NCBI RefSeq assembly: GCF_007786455.1
Contig: NZ_VNJK01000001.1
Span: forward strand, 2,068,074 to 2,132,073
Source: Paenibacillus agilis
GTDB lineage: Bacteria > Bacillota > Bacilli > Paenibacillales > Paenibacillaceae
Reading direction: 5' to 3'
DNA length: 64,000 bases
Part shown: one piece after another, positions 1 to 8,649 of the stretch
Layout of the letters: every line of letters begins with the position of its first letter
Numbering within the stretch: position 1 is the stretch's first letter
Notes under the pieces: generated by a model
Databases searched by the model: none
The model's input: the letters and a program-made list of their open reading frames with translations, nothing else
Told to the model about the DNA's origin: nothing
Made by a program: the position numbers and the translations under genes

Positions 1-360
1 TGTTATTAAATATGGAGTTACCGGTCTATCCATACTTGTTGCATTATAAATCGTTATGACCCATACCGTATTTGATAATGGATAACTTTCAACAGCATAG
101 GCCTGGTGGAATTCCCCTATCGCCCAGCCTGCACTTACAGGCTTCCTACTCGTATTTCGAATCGACAATCTAATTTCAGCATAATCAGTGGCAGGAACGA
201 TAACATCATTAAAGATATGACGCTGGAACCCGCCTCCCAAGCTCTCCGTACTCCTTATAGTAGGAGACATATAGATCACTTTAATTTTCGGGACCTTCTT
301 GTTTTTTTGAGCCGGAAGCAAAGGTTTTGATGATGGTCTCTTAATCTGTTTTTTTATCAT
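1..360 (-). CDS. Hypothetical protein, 3' end cut by window edge
   Basis: Reading leftward from an ATG at 358-360 the frame stays open to the first base, giving 120 codons with the C-terminus outside the window. A strong Shine-Dalgarno (AAGGAGGAGA) sits just upstream of the start. The N-terminus is very basic (MIKKQIKRPSSK...), then a segment rich in Ser/Thr/Val follows with no cysteines, no signal peptide and no motif I recognise. It could be a small structural or spore-surface type protein, but that is a guess. The reading frame and ribosome site make it a real gene start; the function is unknown. Confidence 0.6.
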   Translation of the reverse strand, partial: MIKKQIKRPSSKPLLPAQKNKKVPKIKVIYMSPTIRSTESLGGGFQRHIFNDVIVPATDYAEIRLSIRNTSRKPVSAGWAIGEFHQAYAVESYPLSNTVWVITIYNATSMDRPVTPYLIT

Positions 361-563
361 CTAATCTCCTCCTTACACGTTATAAGTTAGATAATGAATC
401 TATCAATCCTAGTGTTTGGATGAAAATCATAACAAGCTAATAACTAGGAAGAAGCCCATACTTTAAGGTAGGGAGCGGGTGAATGATTAAAGCCGACACC
501 ATACTATCCATACTTCATAGAAATATAAGGGTATGCTAATTACGATTGTGGGAGGCTGCAGCA

Positions 564-1100
564 GTGAAGAGACGTCATGCGATTTCTTCATGTAGGAGAG
601 CAAGACCTTATCCGTTATGGAAACGAAAAGCTCTATATGCAAAGGGGTTAATTATTAAGAATAGAGTCCGTGTAAAGCAGATGTATGCGGATGAAGTATT
701 TCGTCTAGTCAATCAAGAGCGAACAAGTAGAGTACTTAATCCTTTAATGATGTTAGAATATAGGGTTTCGGATATGGTATATACGGATTACTTGGGACAT
801 ATTGCAACGATCAAGGCGGCAGATATGCGTGATAATAACTATTTTTCACATGACTCGCCAACCTATGGGACACCAGGTGAAATGTTAACTAGTTTCGGAG
901 TAAATTGGCGCGAGTATGGTGAAAATATTGCAGCTGGTTATCCAACACCGCTGGATGTAATGGCTGCTTGGATGGCGAGTGAAGGGCATCGCAAAAATAT
1001 TTTAAATCCGAATTTCACCTTTTTAGGTGTAGGTTATGTACCAGGGAATGCTAGCAGCAGCTATGCGCATTATTGGGTGCAATTATTTGTACGGCTGTAG
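564..1100 (+). CDS. CAP/SCP-superfamily protein (YkwD-like)
   Basis: About 178 residues. The C-terminal two thirds form a CAP (cysteine-rich secretory/antigen 5/PR-1) domain as seen in bacterial YkwD-type proteins: FRLVNQERTSRVLNPL near the start, then a DNNYFSHDSP segment, GENIAAGY, and GHRKNILNPNFTFLGVGY, ending with HYWVQLF. These contain the family's conserved His, Glu and His residues. GTG at 564 is chosen because GGGAGG lies 8 nt upstream; a TTG at 546 has no such site. There is no clear signal peptide; the N-terminus is Arg/Lys-rich, so localisation is uncertain. Bacterial CAP proteins are usually secreted and of unknown activity. It stands alone, with its own flanks. Confidence 0.85.
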   Translation: MKRRHAISSCRRARPYPLWKRKALYAKGLIIKNRVRVKQMYADEVFRLVNQERTSRVLNPLMMLEYRVSDMVYTDYLGHIATIKAADMRDNNYFSHDSPTYGTPGEMLTSFGVNWREYGENIAAGYPTPLDVMAAWMASEGHRKNILNPNFTFLGVGYVPGNASSSYAHYWVQLFVRL

Positions 1101-1233
1101 ATGAAGGGTGAAAAGAAGTTGCAACGTATATAGAGGCAGTCGATTAGGCTAGCCTTTTTTTTCTGTTCTCCATCGTTTCCACACAATTGTAGTTTACATT
1201 AGAAACCATACCAACAAACATGGAGGTACGAAG

Positions 1234-2889
1234 ATGAAAAACAAGCTAAAACTACTTCTTGCTATCGGCGCAATTGGCATCGTGCTGACAGGTTGTTTTG
1301 ATAACAACAAACATGAAGGAATGGATCATTCTAACATGAATAAAAATGAGCAAAAAGAGGCGCTAACTAATACTACTAAGCCAAAACAAGAGCCTAATAC
1401 AGCAATGCTCACGAAACAGACGCCGGTGGTAAATGGTAAAGAATACACGATTACGGCGCAAGCAAGCAACTTGAAAGTATCTAATGATAAAACATTGCCG
1501 GTATGGACGTTTAACAACTCTGTACCTGGGCCAGAAATTCGAGTCAAAGTTGGTGACACCGTTAAAATCAACTTGAAAAATGAATTAGAAGAACCCGTTT
1601 CTATTCATTGGCATGGCTATCCTGTCCCGAATGCTATGGATGGAATTCCAGGAGTCACGCAGGATGCGGTTGTTGCCGGAAAAACATTTACGTATGAGTT
1701 TAAAGCCACCGTGCCTGGGACCTACTGGTATCATTCTCATCAAGACAGCGTAAATCAACTCGATAAAGGGCTATATGGTACGTTTATTGTTGAGGATCCG
1801 AATGAAAGTTATGATCGTGACTACACTTTAGTACTAGATGAATGGATGAGCTCCGGAAGCATGGATATGGGAAAAGAGGCAGAAGGCGAATCTTCCAATC
1901 ATGATATGGGAAATATGGAGGGCATGGATCATAGCCAAATGGGTCATAGTCAATCGGACTCCAACGAGATGGAAGGTATGGATCACAGCAAAATGAACAT
2001 GGGCGACATGGGCGGCCACGATATGAGCATGTACGATCTATTTACAATCAATGGTAAGTCAGGAGATGCTATTAATAAGCTAGTTGTCAAAGAAGGCGAT
2101 AAAGTGCGAATTCGCCTTATTAATGCCGGATATATCACACACACGATGCATCTTCATGGTCATGAATTCAAAATCATTGCGTCAGATGGACAACCCGTTA
2201 ACAGTCCAGCTGTCATTACGGACCAAGGGATTTCCATCGCTCCAGGTGAGCGGTACGACATTGAATTTACGGCAAACAATCCTGGGAATTGGCTGCTTGA
2301 AGAGCATGGCAAGGATGAAAGAGTGAAAAATATGCGCACGGTCATTGCGTATGAAGGCGTTACAGCTCAGACGGATGCTTCCAATGCCAAAGAACAGCTG
2401 CCTGCATTTGATCTCACGAACTATGGCAAGCAAGCGCAAACTAAGTTTTCTTTGAATCAGAAGTTTGATCAAGATGTCCTCATGAATCTCAATACCGAGA
2501 TGAAAGACGGGAAAATGGTTTACACGATTAATGGTAAAGTATTCCCTGATACGGATCGAATCAAAGTCGACAAAGGGGAAAAGGTCAAAGTTACGTTTGT
2601 GAACAAATCCATGAAGGATGACCATCCGATGCATTTGCACGGCCACTTCTTCCAAGTATTAAGTAGGAATGGCAATCCGCTTGAAGGATCACCTGTTATT
2701 AAAGATACGCTTAATGTGAAGCCAGGAGAGGAATATGTAATTGCATTTGAGGCTGACAATCCAGGAGATTGGATGTTCCATTGTCATGATCTGCATCATG
2801 CTGCTGATGGAATGGTTACGGATGTTATGTACAATGGGTATAAGAGCAATTACATCCCCGACCCGAGTGTTGGCAATAAGCCAGAGTAA
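1234..2889 (+). CDS. Multicopper oxidase lipoprotein
   Basis: 551 residues. The N-terminus is a lipoprotein signal (MKNKLKLLLAIGAIGIVLTGC), so the enzyme should be anchored outside the membrane. Cupredoxin domains carry the four copper-ligand motifs: HWHG, YWYHSH, HPMHLHGH and HCHDLHHAADGM; the last contains Cys, His and Met for a complete type-1 site. A Met/His-rich insert (about residues 210-265, repeated GMDHS and DMG units) resembles the copper-binding inserts of CueO/CopA-type oxidases, as does the N-terminal EGMDHSNMN. The likely role is oxidation of cuprous ions or phenolics for copper resistance. GGAGG lies 8 nt upstream of the start. A terminator follows at once. The next gene, a Cys-rich lipoprotein, may be a copper partner. 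Confidence 0.93.
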   Translation: MKNKLKLLLAIGAIGIVLTGCFDNNKHEGMDHSNMNKNEQKEALTNTTKPKQEPNTAMLTKQTPVVNGKEYTITAQASNLKVSNDKTLPVWTFNNSVPGPEIRVKVGDTVKINLKNELEEPVSIHWHGYPVPNAMDGIPGVTQDAVVAGKTFTYEFKATVPGTYWYHSHQDSVNQLDKGLYGTFIVEDPNESYDRDYTLVLDEWMSSGSMDMGKEAEGESSNHDMGNMEGMDHSQMGHSQSDSNEMEGMDHSKMNMGDMGGHDMSMYDLFTINGKSGDAINKLVVKEGDKVRIRLINAGYITHTMHLHGHEFKIIASDGQPVNSPAVITDQGISIAPGERYDIEFTANNPGNWLLEEHGKDERVKNMRTVIAYEGVTAQTDASNAKEQLPAFDLTNYGKQAQTKFSLNQKFDQDVLMNLNTEMKDGKMVYTINGKVFPDTDRIKVDKGEKVKVTFVNKSMKDDHPMHLHGHFFQVLSRNGNPLEGSPVIKDTLNVKPGEEYVIAFEADNPGDWMFHCHDLHHAADGMVTDVMYNGYKSNYIPDPSVGNKPE

Positions 2890-2905
2890 TAATTTGACGT
2901 ATTCG

Positions 2906-2945
2906 AACTCCTGCAGCATGATCAATTATGCAGGAGTTTCGTTAT
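2906..2945 (+). terminator. Rho-independent terminator after multicopper oxidase
   Basis: AACTCCTGCA at 2906-2915 pairs with TGCAGGAGTT at 2929-2938 (10 bp), with a 13-nt loop and a short T-rich tail (TTCGTT). Confidence 0.7.
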
Positions 2946-3050
2946 GTACGCTCGTGATATAATTCAATGATTAAATCTAGTAACTGAGTTGGAAGCTATT
3001 GATCCGATGAGAGAATGGAAGTAGAAAGTTTCAATTTGGTTAATTTTTCA

Positions 3051-3059
3051 TGGTATAAT
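3051..3059 (+). promoter_or_regulatory. Extended -10 promoter for PCYCGC lipoprotein gene
   Basis: TGGTATAAT is a perfect -10 hexamer preceded by the TGn extension, about 28 nt before the start codon. No good -35 is visible at the right distance, which fits an extended -10 promoter. Confidence 0.5.
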
Positions 3060-3087
3060 ATATAATATTTGATAAGGGAGTGTCTGC

Positions 3088-3609
3088 ATGAATAAAATAG
3101 CAAAATTCGCTGGCGTATTCGCCCTTGGTCTTAGTCTCCTATTAGCAGGCTGCAGCAGTAGTTCAAGCAATACTAGCAGCTCTGGCAGCTCGAATGCTAG
3201 TCATAAAGAAGGTCATCAGGAGCATGCACCAAATGGTGACCTGCAGGAAACAACGGCTTCCTTAGCAAAGCTGCCAGCCTTTTTGGACGAGCAGCCTGAG
3301 CTTGTTCGTACGGCATATATGACGGCTGCTAAGGTAACAGAACAATTGGAATACATACCATGCTATTGTGGTTGTGGTGATAGCGCTGGGCACAACAGCA
3401 ACTTAAACTGCTTCATTAAGGAAGTGAACGAGGAATCCGTTGTATGGGATGATCACGGCACTCGTTGTGGCGTGTGTATAGAAACGGCAATGATTACGGC
3501 CAAAATGCACGAAGATGGTGCCTCTCTATCTGATATTCGTGCCGAGATTGATAAGAAATACAAAGAAGGCTATGCGCCTCCGACACCAACACCAATGCCA
3601 AGTGTGTAG
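3088..3609 (+). CDS. PCYCGC-motif lipoprotein
   Basis: 173 residues with a lipobox (LLLAGC) followed by a long Ser/Gly/Asn linker, so an extracytoplasmic lipoprotein. The core has PCYCGCG near residue 91, then an NCF and an RCGVCIETA segment, a set of cysteines typical of the PCYCGC-motif family (function unknown). The N-terminal linker contains HKEGHQEH, a possible metal-binding stretch; the C-terminus is Pro/Thr-rich (PPTPTPMP). AGGGAG lies upstream of ATG 3088. It follows the multicopper oxidase in the same direction but behind that gene's terminator and with its own promoter. Together they suggest copper trafficking at the membrane; this is inferred from context, not shown. Confidence 0.88.
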   Translation: MNKIAKFAGVFALGLSLLLAGCSSSSSNTSSSGSSNASHKEGHQEHAPNGDLQETTASLAKLPAFLDEQPELVRTAYMTAAKVTEQLEYIPCYCGCGDSAGHNSNLNCFIKEVNEESVVWDDHGTRCGVCIETAMITAKMHEDGASLSDIRAEIDKKYKEGYAPPTPTPMPSV

Positions 3610-3658
3610 TACACTGGCACGAGAGTAGAGGAGATAGCCTCTATCTTCCTAGATATAG

Positions 3659-3696
3659 AACTCCTGATGGTTCATAACCGTCAGGAGTTTTTGTTT
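3659..3696 (+). terminator. Terminator after PCYCGC lipoprotein
   Basis: AACTCCTGA...TCAGGAGTT hairpin followed by TTTTGTTT. The outer stem sequence is nearly the same as in the terminator at 2906-2945. Confidence 0.8.
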
Positions 3697-3816
3697 AATA
3701 TAGAACGAAATATTACCCAGATAAATGAACATTAAAGCTTATGATAAAGTTTTTGATTAGAAATCGGGTTTTAATAACAAAACTTTATCATTTTATAGAT
3801 GAATTATGGACTGATT

Positions 3817-5301
3817 TTATCGAGGTAAAGCCGTATTCTTCCGCGCGAACTCCTTGATGATAGGATACGTTTTCACCATCTTCTTGATCTCTGTTTGGTC
3901 GATCAAATGTCCATTCATCACAACAGCATGAATGCGAGTTGTGTTTCGAATATCATCCAATGGATTGGCATCTAACAAAACGAGATCTGCTAGTTTTCCT
4001 TCCTCAACCGTACCTTGTTTATCCTCATTTTCTAAAAATCGAGCTGGATTGATTGTTGCAGATTGAAGAGCTTGCAAAGGACTTAGTCCTGCTTCCACAA
4101 GCAGCTGTAATTCTTCGTGTAGGCTAAAGCCATAGTATAAGTTCGGCATCATGTACGTGGTATCTGAACCAGCCATAATAGGAACGCCAGCCTGATTCAT
4201 TTTACGGATCAAATCCGAATTGATCTTCATCATTTTGTTTACAGTCATCACTTCTCTGTTATTACTTTGGGATCGCTTTATTGCTGCAAGCCACTGCTTC
4301 TGTATAGAGGGTGCAACATACTTTATTCGTTGATCAGGACTAGGCTTAACTGTGCTTACCATCGTAACTAGCGTTGGAACTTGGAAAGTGTCGTTTTGTT
4401 TGAAAATTTCATAAAGCTTTTGTGACTCACCAGCATTATATTGCTCCGCTGCTTTAATTTCATAATCATAGTAGAGCAAATGATCTTTATTGAGTGCTCC
4501 CGCTACTACTTCCTTAAGATAACGGTTAAAGATGCCTGACTTTTGCGATGCTGTAGCAATGTGCATGCCATGTAAATGCTCAAAACTTCTCATGCCATCG
4601 TTAGAAGCTTGGTCCGCTCGTATCGTTAAAGGCAAATGGCCGCTTACAGGCAGATTCAGTTTTTTTGCCTCGTCCATAACAGCAGCATACAAGTTCTCAG
4701 GCATATAAGAGTACATTTTAACGTGGTCCACTTTGTGCTGCTTCAATAATTGTACAGCTTTACGAGCTTCTCCTTCTGTTTTTAAATTAAAATGATGTGG
4801 AGGCACTTGATCATTCGGAAATTTATTGATGACCTTTCCTGAATACGCAATGCGTGGCATTAATGTACCTTTATTGTGCATATTTTGCGTCAATTTCACA
4901 TGAGTCAGACTAGAACCCATTTCTCTGGCGCCTGTTACACCGTTTGCTAATAAAAGAGGAACCGCACTATCCATGAATTGTTCCATATGAACGTGCATAT
5001 CCCACAATCCAGGAATCACATATTTACCGGATGCTTTAATAACATGAGCATCGTCAGGAACATCGATATTTGCTGTATTATCAATACGTGTGATTTCGTT
5101 GCCTGTAATGACAATGGATTGTTTCGGTGTAAGTTTACCTGTCTTTACATCCACAATCGTAACGTCTTGAACAATAAGGTTGTGTTGTCCCTTTGGACTA
5201 GGGGGACTAAGTAAGGAGTAGGTCGTTTGCGCCAGCACCCCGGATATCATGATGACGATTAACATCACGATACTGTTTTTGAATACATAGTTTTTATACA
5301 A
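3817..5301 (-). CDS. Membrane-anchored/secreted amidohydrolase-family enzyme
   Basis: About 494 residues. An N-terminal hydrophobic segment (NSIVMLIVIMISGVLAQT) suggests export or anchoring. The body is an imidazolonepropionase-like amidohydrolase: GLWDMHVHM carries the HxH metal pair, a Lys lies in VKMYSYMP, His residues occur in SGHLPL and EHLHGMH, and MAGSDT supplies the catalytic Asp; the C-terminal PARFLENEDKQGTVEEGKLADLVL segment is typical of the family. The substrate is unknown (peptide, lactam or cyclic amide). I prefer TTG at 5301 because AAAGGG lies 9 nt upstream; a TTG 14 codons earlier (5343) has no good ribosome site. It is transcribed away from the VOC gene and preceded by a repeat cluster. 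Confidence 0.87.
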   Translation of the reverse strand: MYKNYVFKNSIVMLIVIMISGVLAQTTYSLLSPPSPKGQHNLIVQDVTIVDVKTGKLTPKQSIVITGNEITRIDNTANIDVPDDAHVIKASGKYVIPGLWDMHVHMEQFMDSAVPLLLANGVTGAREMGSSLTHVKLTQNMHNKGTLMPRIAYSGKVINKFPNDQVPPHHFNLKTEGEARKAVQLLKQHKVDHVKMYSYMPENLYAAVMDEAKKLNLPVSGHLPLTIRADQASNDGMRSFEHLHGMHIATASQKSGIFNRYLKEVVAGALNKDHLLYYDYEIKAAEQYNAGESQKLYEIFKQNDTFQVPTLVTMVSTVKPSPDQRIKYVAPSIQKQWLAAIKRSQSNNREVMTVNKMMKINSDLIRKMNQAGVPIMAGSDTTYMMPNLYYGFSLHEELQLLVEAGLSPLQALQSATINPARFLENEDKQGTVEEGKLADLVLLDANPLDDIRNTTRIHAVVMNGHLIDQTEIKKMVKTYPIIKEFARKNTALPR

Positions 5302-5387
5302 AATGATACACCCTTTCTGATTGTTGATATGGCTGTAGGCCAATCAGCCGCTTCGTGGTTACAGGGTGAATATACAACGATGTTTGT

Positions 5388-5443
5388 CAAATGACACAGT
5401 GACGAGATGTCATTTGATTCGTATTACACGTCATTTGTGACGC
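5388..5443. promoter_or_regulatory. Triplicate TGTCATTTG operator candidate
   Basis: CAAATGACA at 5388-5396, TGTCATTTG at 5408-5416 and CGTCATTTG at 5429-5437 are three copies of one 9-mer (the first inverted) whose centres are 20-21 bp apart, two helical turns. The third lies in a palindrome, CGTCATTTGTGACG (5429-5442). The cluster is about 90 bp upstream of the amidohydrolase start, in the gap to the divergent VOC gene. Confidence 0.45.
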
Positions 5444-5651
5444 AGTATTATAGGGTCGATCGTAAATGGAGTTATTGATTATTTGAGGTGAATGAAGTAG
5501 CATCCAATATCAGTCATTCATTCGTGCTTGTCTGCAATCTTGAATTTTGATTATACTAAAATAGCATGATTATGCTTGATAGGATCTATGGCTTACGGCT
5601 TGTGACTTATGGGCATAATAGCTGTTATTCGATTTCTAGGGAGTGTGCAAA

Positions 5652-6029
5652 ATGATCAATCAAATTGGACAAATTATGCTGTATGTGGATGATCAAGATC
5701 AAGCGGTAAAGTTTTGGACGGAGAAGGCAGGATTTATCGTCGTTTCAGAAGAGAGCCAAGGCCCAATGCGTTGGATTGAAGTTGCACCGGCAAATGGAGC
5801 GCAAACGAGCTTCGTTCTTCACAATAAGAAAATGGTTGCTGAAATGCAGCCTGGCATGAATTTAGGTACTCCTTCCATCATGTTATTTACCGATGATTTC
5901 GATGGATTGTACAATAGCTTTAAAGAAAAAGGTGTTACAGTTGGTGATGTTGTGAGCCTGCCTGGAGGCCGTGTATTCAACTTTGCTGACGACGAGAACA
6001 GCTATTTCGCAGTAATGGAAAAGAAGTAA
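5652..6029 (+). CDS. VOC (glyoxalase/bleomycin-resistance) family protein
   Basis: 125 residues with the single beta-alpha-beta-beta-beta pair typical of vicinal oxygen chelate proteins: MINQIGQIMLYVDDQDQAVKFWTEKAGF at the start, MRWIEVAP in the middle, and GGRVFNFADDENSYFAVME at the end. The function may be a dioxygenase, lyase or sequestration protein; substrate is not predictable. ATG 5652 is preferred over GTG 5643 because AGGGAG lies 7 nt upstream of it. It is monocistronic with its own terminator. Confidence 0.88.
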   Translation: MINQIGQIMLYVDDQDQAVKFWTEKAGFIVVSEESQGPMRWIEVAPANGAQTSFVLHNKKMVAEMQPGMNLGTPSIMLFTDDFDGLYNSFKEKGVTVGDVVSLPGGRVFNFADDENSYFAVMEKK

Positions 6030-6049
6030 TGTGAAGTTCATTGGATGGG

Positions 6050-6080
6050 AACGTCATCACTTTGTGTGGTGGCGTTTTTT
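6050..6080 (+). terminator. Terminator after VOC gene
   Basis: AACGTCATCAC pairs with GTGGTGGCGTT (11 bp with two G-U pairs), five-nt loop, followed by a T run. Confidence 0.8.
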
Positions 6081-6390
6081 GATGTTACTAGGTGTGGTAA
6101 GCTATATCTAAAAGATGAATATATGAGAAATTAATAATAAAGTGGTTTGTCTTATTTTAATTAAGTTAGGAGATCAGATTTCAGAGATGTGGACGTTTCG
6201 GAAGATATAATAGAAAGAGAGAAGTTTATACAACGAATGAAATATAAGATGTCTAAACATCCAGATAAATTCCGGTATAAGTTTTTGTTTTAGTTTGATA
6301 TATATACATATTTCTAATTAGGCTATCAGAGTAAAATATTTAGTATACGGGCCATTTAATATAGGACGGAAAACAGGGAGAGTGGGACGA

Positions 6391-7065
6391 ATGACTACGA
6401 TACTAGTTGCTGACGATGATGCGAACATTCGTGAACTGGTCTGTTTGTTTTTACGCAATGACGGGTTCGAAATAGCCGAAGCCGTAGATGGAAAGGAAGC
6501 ATTAGCTATTTATGCCTCAAGGCAAATTGATCTTGTCATACTTGATATTATGATGCCAATCATGGATGGCTGGGCGTTATGCAAGGAGCTGCGAAAAGCC
6601 AATCTAGATTTGCCGTTACTTATGCTTACTGCAAGGGGCGAAACATGGGAGAAAGTGAAGGGGTTTGAACTTGGAACGGATGATTATTTGACGAAACCAT
6701 TCGACCCGCTGGAGATGCTGGCACGTGTTAAGGCACTGCTTAAGCGATATAAAGTTGGCTCTACTCAGATGATCCGATTTGGCAGTGTCACACTTGATCG
6801 GCAGAGCTATAAAGTACTGCTGGGGGAAGATTCTCTCACGCTGCCGCTTAAAGAGTTCGAACTGCTTTATAAGCTAGCCGGTACGCCCGGACAAGTCTAT
6901 ACGCGCGAGCAGTTGATTGAGCAAATTTGGGGTATCGATTACGCTGGAGATGATCGAACGATCGATGTACATATTAAGCGCCTGCGTGAAAGGTTTGCAG
7001 CTACGCCTGATTTTCGTATCGAGACGGTCCGTGGGCTTGGCTATCGATTTGAGGTGAATGAATGA
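6391..7065 (+). CDS. OmpR/PhoB-family response regulator
   Basis: 224 residues. The receiver domain (about 1-120) has the acidic cluster VADDD near residues 6-10, the phosphoacceptor Asp52 in VILDIMMP, Thr in LMLTAR and Lys in YLTKPF. The C-terminal winged helix (about 130-224) has LTLPLKEFELL, REQLIEQIWG, RTIDVHIKRLRERF and RTVRGLGYRF-like segments typical of OmpR/PhoB DNA-binding domains. ATG 6391 is chosen for its GGGAG site; GTG 6382 overlaps that site. The stop overlaps the next start by 4 bp (ATGA), so it is co-translated with the kinase. Three 11-bp direct repeats upstream of the following serine hydrolase gene are candidate binding sites. Confidence 0.95.
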   Translation: MTTILVADDDANIRELVCLFLRNDGFEIAEAVDGKEALAIYASRQIDLVILDIMMPIMDGWALCKELRKANLDLPLLMLTARGETWEKVKGFELGTDDYLTKPFDPLEMLARVKALLKRYKVGSTQMIRFGSVTLDRQSYKVLLGEDSLTLPLKEFELLYKLAGTPGQVYTREQLIEQIWGIDYAGDDRTIDVHIKRLRERFAATPDFRIETVRGLGYRFEVNE

Positions 7066-8429
7066 TTCGCTCCCTATACACACGTGTTGTTCTGACATTT
7101 CTAGTCTCGGTAATAGGGGGAACCGTCATTGCTTTTTTAGTGGCAACTTGGGCTTTTGAAGATGAGTTGAACAACAATTTACAAGTAACTTTGCATGACT
7201 TTGGACAAGATATCGTCCGAATCTTTGAGACATTTCCGTTACATGATGCGGACTCATTCGTAAGTGAGATGAAGCAGCTTAACTCCTATTATGTACGAAT
7301 GTATGATGAATCAGGCCAGCTCCAGATATATGGCGCGATTAATGGACACGAGCCTCTTCATGTAACCGATGAACAAGTGAAGAAAGTATTAGCTGGAGAA
7401 GTAGTTCAATTTCAGACAAATGGAATTAATCCGATCCTTTTAGGACTGCCGTTAAAAACGGAAGTGGGTAAGAAAGCCATGTTTCTGGAGCGTCGCACGC
7501 CTTCTTCCTCTTCATTTCTTAGCATGTGGACGTATCAATTTATGATATATTCGTTGAGCGCAGGAAGTCTGTTGATTCTGGTGGCCGCCATGTTCGTGGT
7601 CAGACCGATAAAGAAACTGACGCAAGCGACCAAGCGTATCGCAGGTGGAGATTTCAACGTCAAATTGAATATTAAGCAAAAGGGAGAACTAGGAACACTG
7701 GCTCGCAGCTTCGAAGAAATGATGTACAATTTGCAGCAGCTTGAACAGATGCGCAGGGAATTTGTAACGAACGTGTCGCACGAAGTTCAGTCACCGCTTA
7801 CTTCGATATCCGGCTATGCGCTAGCGCTCAAGCAAGTAGACGTCGCAGATCATGAGCGAAGCCGTTATCTCGATATTATTATCGCGGAAGCAGCTCGGAT
7901 GTCCAAGATGAGCGATAGTCTGCTCAAGCTGAGTTTGCTTGAATCGCAGTCACAGCCACTACAGCTGGCCACATGTAGCCTTGATGAACAGATTAGGCGA
8001 GCCATCATCGCCATTCAGCCCCAATGGTCAGCTCGGAGTATCCGTTTCGAGCTTCATTTGAAAGCCGTTCGCTTAGCAGCTGATCATGATCTTTTAAACC
8101 AAGTATGGACTAATATTATCGGTAATAGTATTAAGTTTTCCGAGGATGGCGGTGTTATCAGCATTAGCATCAAACAAGATAGTAAGCATGTGATCATCCA
8201 AATATCCGACACGGGGATTGGTATTCCCTTAGAGGACCAAAAGCGCATCTTTGAGCGGTTTTTTAAAGCGGACCGTTCCCATAGTCGCAAGTATGACGGC
8301 AGCGGCTTAGGACTCGCCATCGTTAAACAGATTGTATTGCTCCATCAAGGCGACATCCAAGTGGAAAGCGATCCTGGCCAAGGAACGACCACCATTGTAA
8401 CTTTGCCAATAACTACACCCGTAGATTGA
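7062..8429 (+). CDS. Two-component sensor histidine kinase
   Basis: 455 residues. Two membrane segments (about 8-31 and 160-181) flank an extracellular sensor of about 130 residues. A HAMP domain follows (VVRPIKKLTQATKRIAGGDF), then the HisKA phosphoacceptor His240 in FVTNVSHEVQSPL and a HATPase domain with an N box (LNQVWTNIIGNSIKF), G1 box (DTGIGI) and G2 box (GSGLGLAIVKQI). It is the partner of the response regulator, with which it overlaps by 4 bp. The sensor signal is not predictable; the adjacent secreted penicillin-binding-protein-like hydrolase suggests cell-wall or antibiotic sensing. Confidence 0.95.
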   Translation: MIRSLYTRVVLTFLVSVIGGTVIAFLVATWAFEDELNNNLQVTLHDFGQDIVRIFETFPLHDADSFVSEMKQLNSYYVRMYDESGQLQIYGAINGHEPLHVTDEQVKKVLAGEVVQFQTNGINPILLGLPLKTEVGKKAMFLERRTPSSSSFLSMWTYQFMIYSLSAGSLLILVAAMFVVRPIKKLTQATKRIAGGDFNVKLNIKQKGELGTLARSFEEMMYNLQQLEQMRREFVTNVSHEVQSPLTSISGYALALKQVDVADHERSRYLDIIIAEAARMSKMSDSLLKLSLLESQSQPLQLATCSLDEQIRRAIIAIQPQWSARSIRFELHLKAVRLAADHDLLNQVWTNIIGNSIKFSEDGGVISISIKQDSKHVIIQISDTGIGIPLEDQKRIFERFFKADRSHSRKYDGSGLGLAIVKQIVLLHQGDIQVESDPGQGTTTIVTLPITTPVD

Positions 8430-8477
8430 TTCATAAAATGTCATTCAAATTGTCTAAACGCGATACACGTATTCTCG

Positions 8478-8532
8478 ATGCTACAGCATGATGTGCAAGC
8501 TTCCTTGCATATGACGCCGTAGCATTTTTTTT
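8478..8532 (+). terminator. Terminator after histidine kinase
   Basis: ATGCTAC at 8478-8484 pairs with GTAGCAT at 8519-8525, with an inner TGCAAG/CTTGCA stem, followed by eight T. Confidence 0.8.
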
Positions 8533-8536
8533 GCCA

Positions 8537-8589
8537 GTTCATACTCCGTTCATATGGCGGTCATAGAGAGTACATCTTCATCGTATAAG
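8537..8589 (+). promoter_or_regulatory. Response-regulator type direct repeats and promoter
   Basis: Three tandem 11-bp units, GTTCATACTCC (8537), GTTCATATGGC (8548) and GGTCATAGAGA (8559), are followed by a -10-like TATAAG (8584-8589). There is no good -35; the third repeat occupies that place. This is the arrangement of OmpR/PhoB-type activator sites. The likely regulator is the response regulator encoded just upstream and the target the serine hydrolase at 8650. Confidence 0.6.
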
Positions 8590-8649
8590 CTGTCCTTAGC
8601 GACACGTAGAGTCAGACCTACATACAAATCAGGATAGGAGAAGATACGA

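Noticed and set aside
1834-2655. Long minus-strand frames inside the multicopper oxidase gene
   Set aside because: They are antisense to a clear enzyme with intact motifs and have no ribosome sites.
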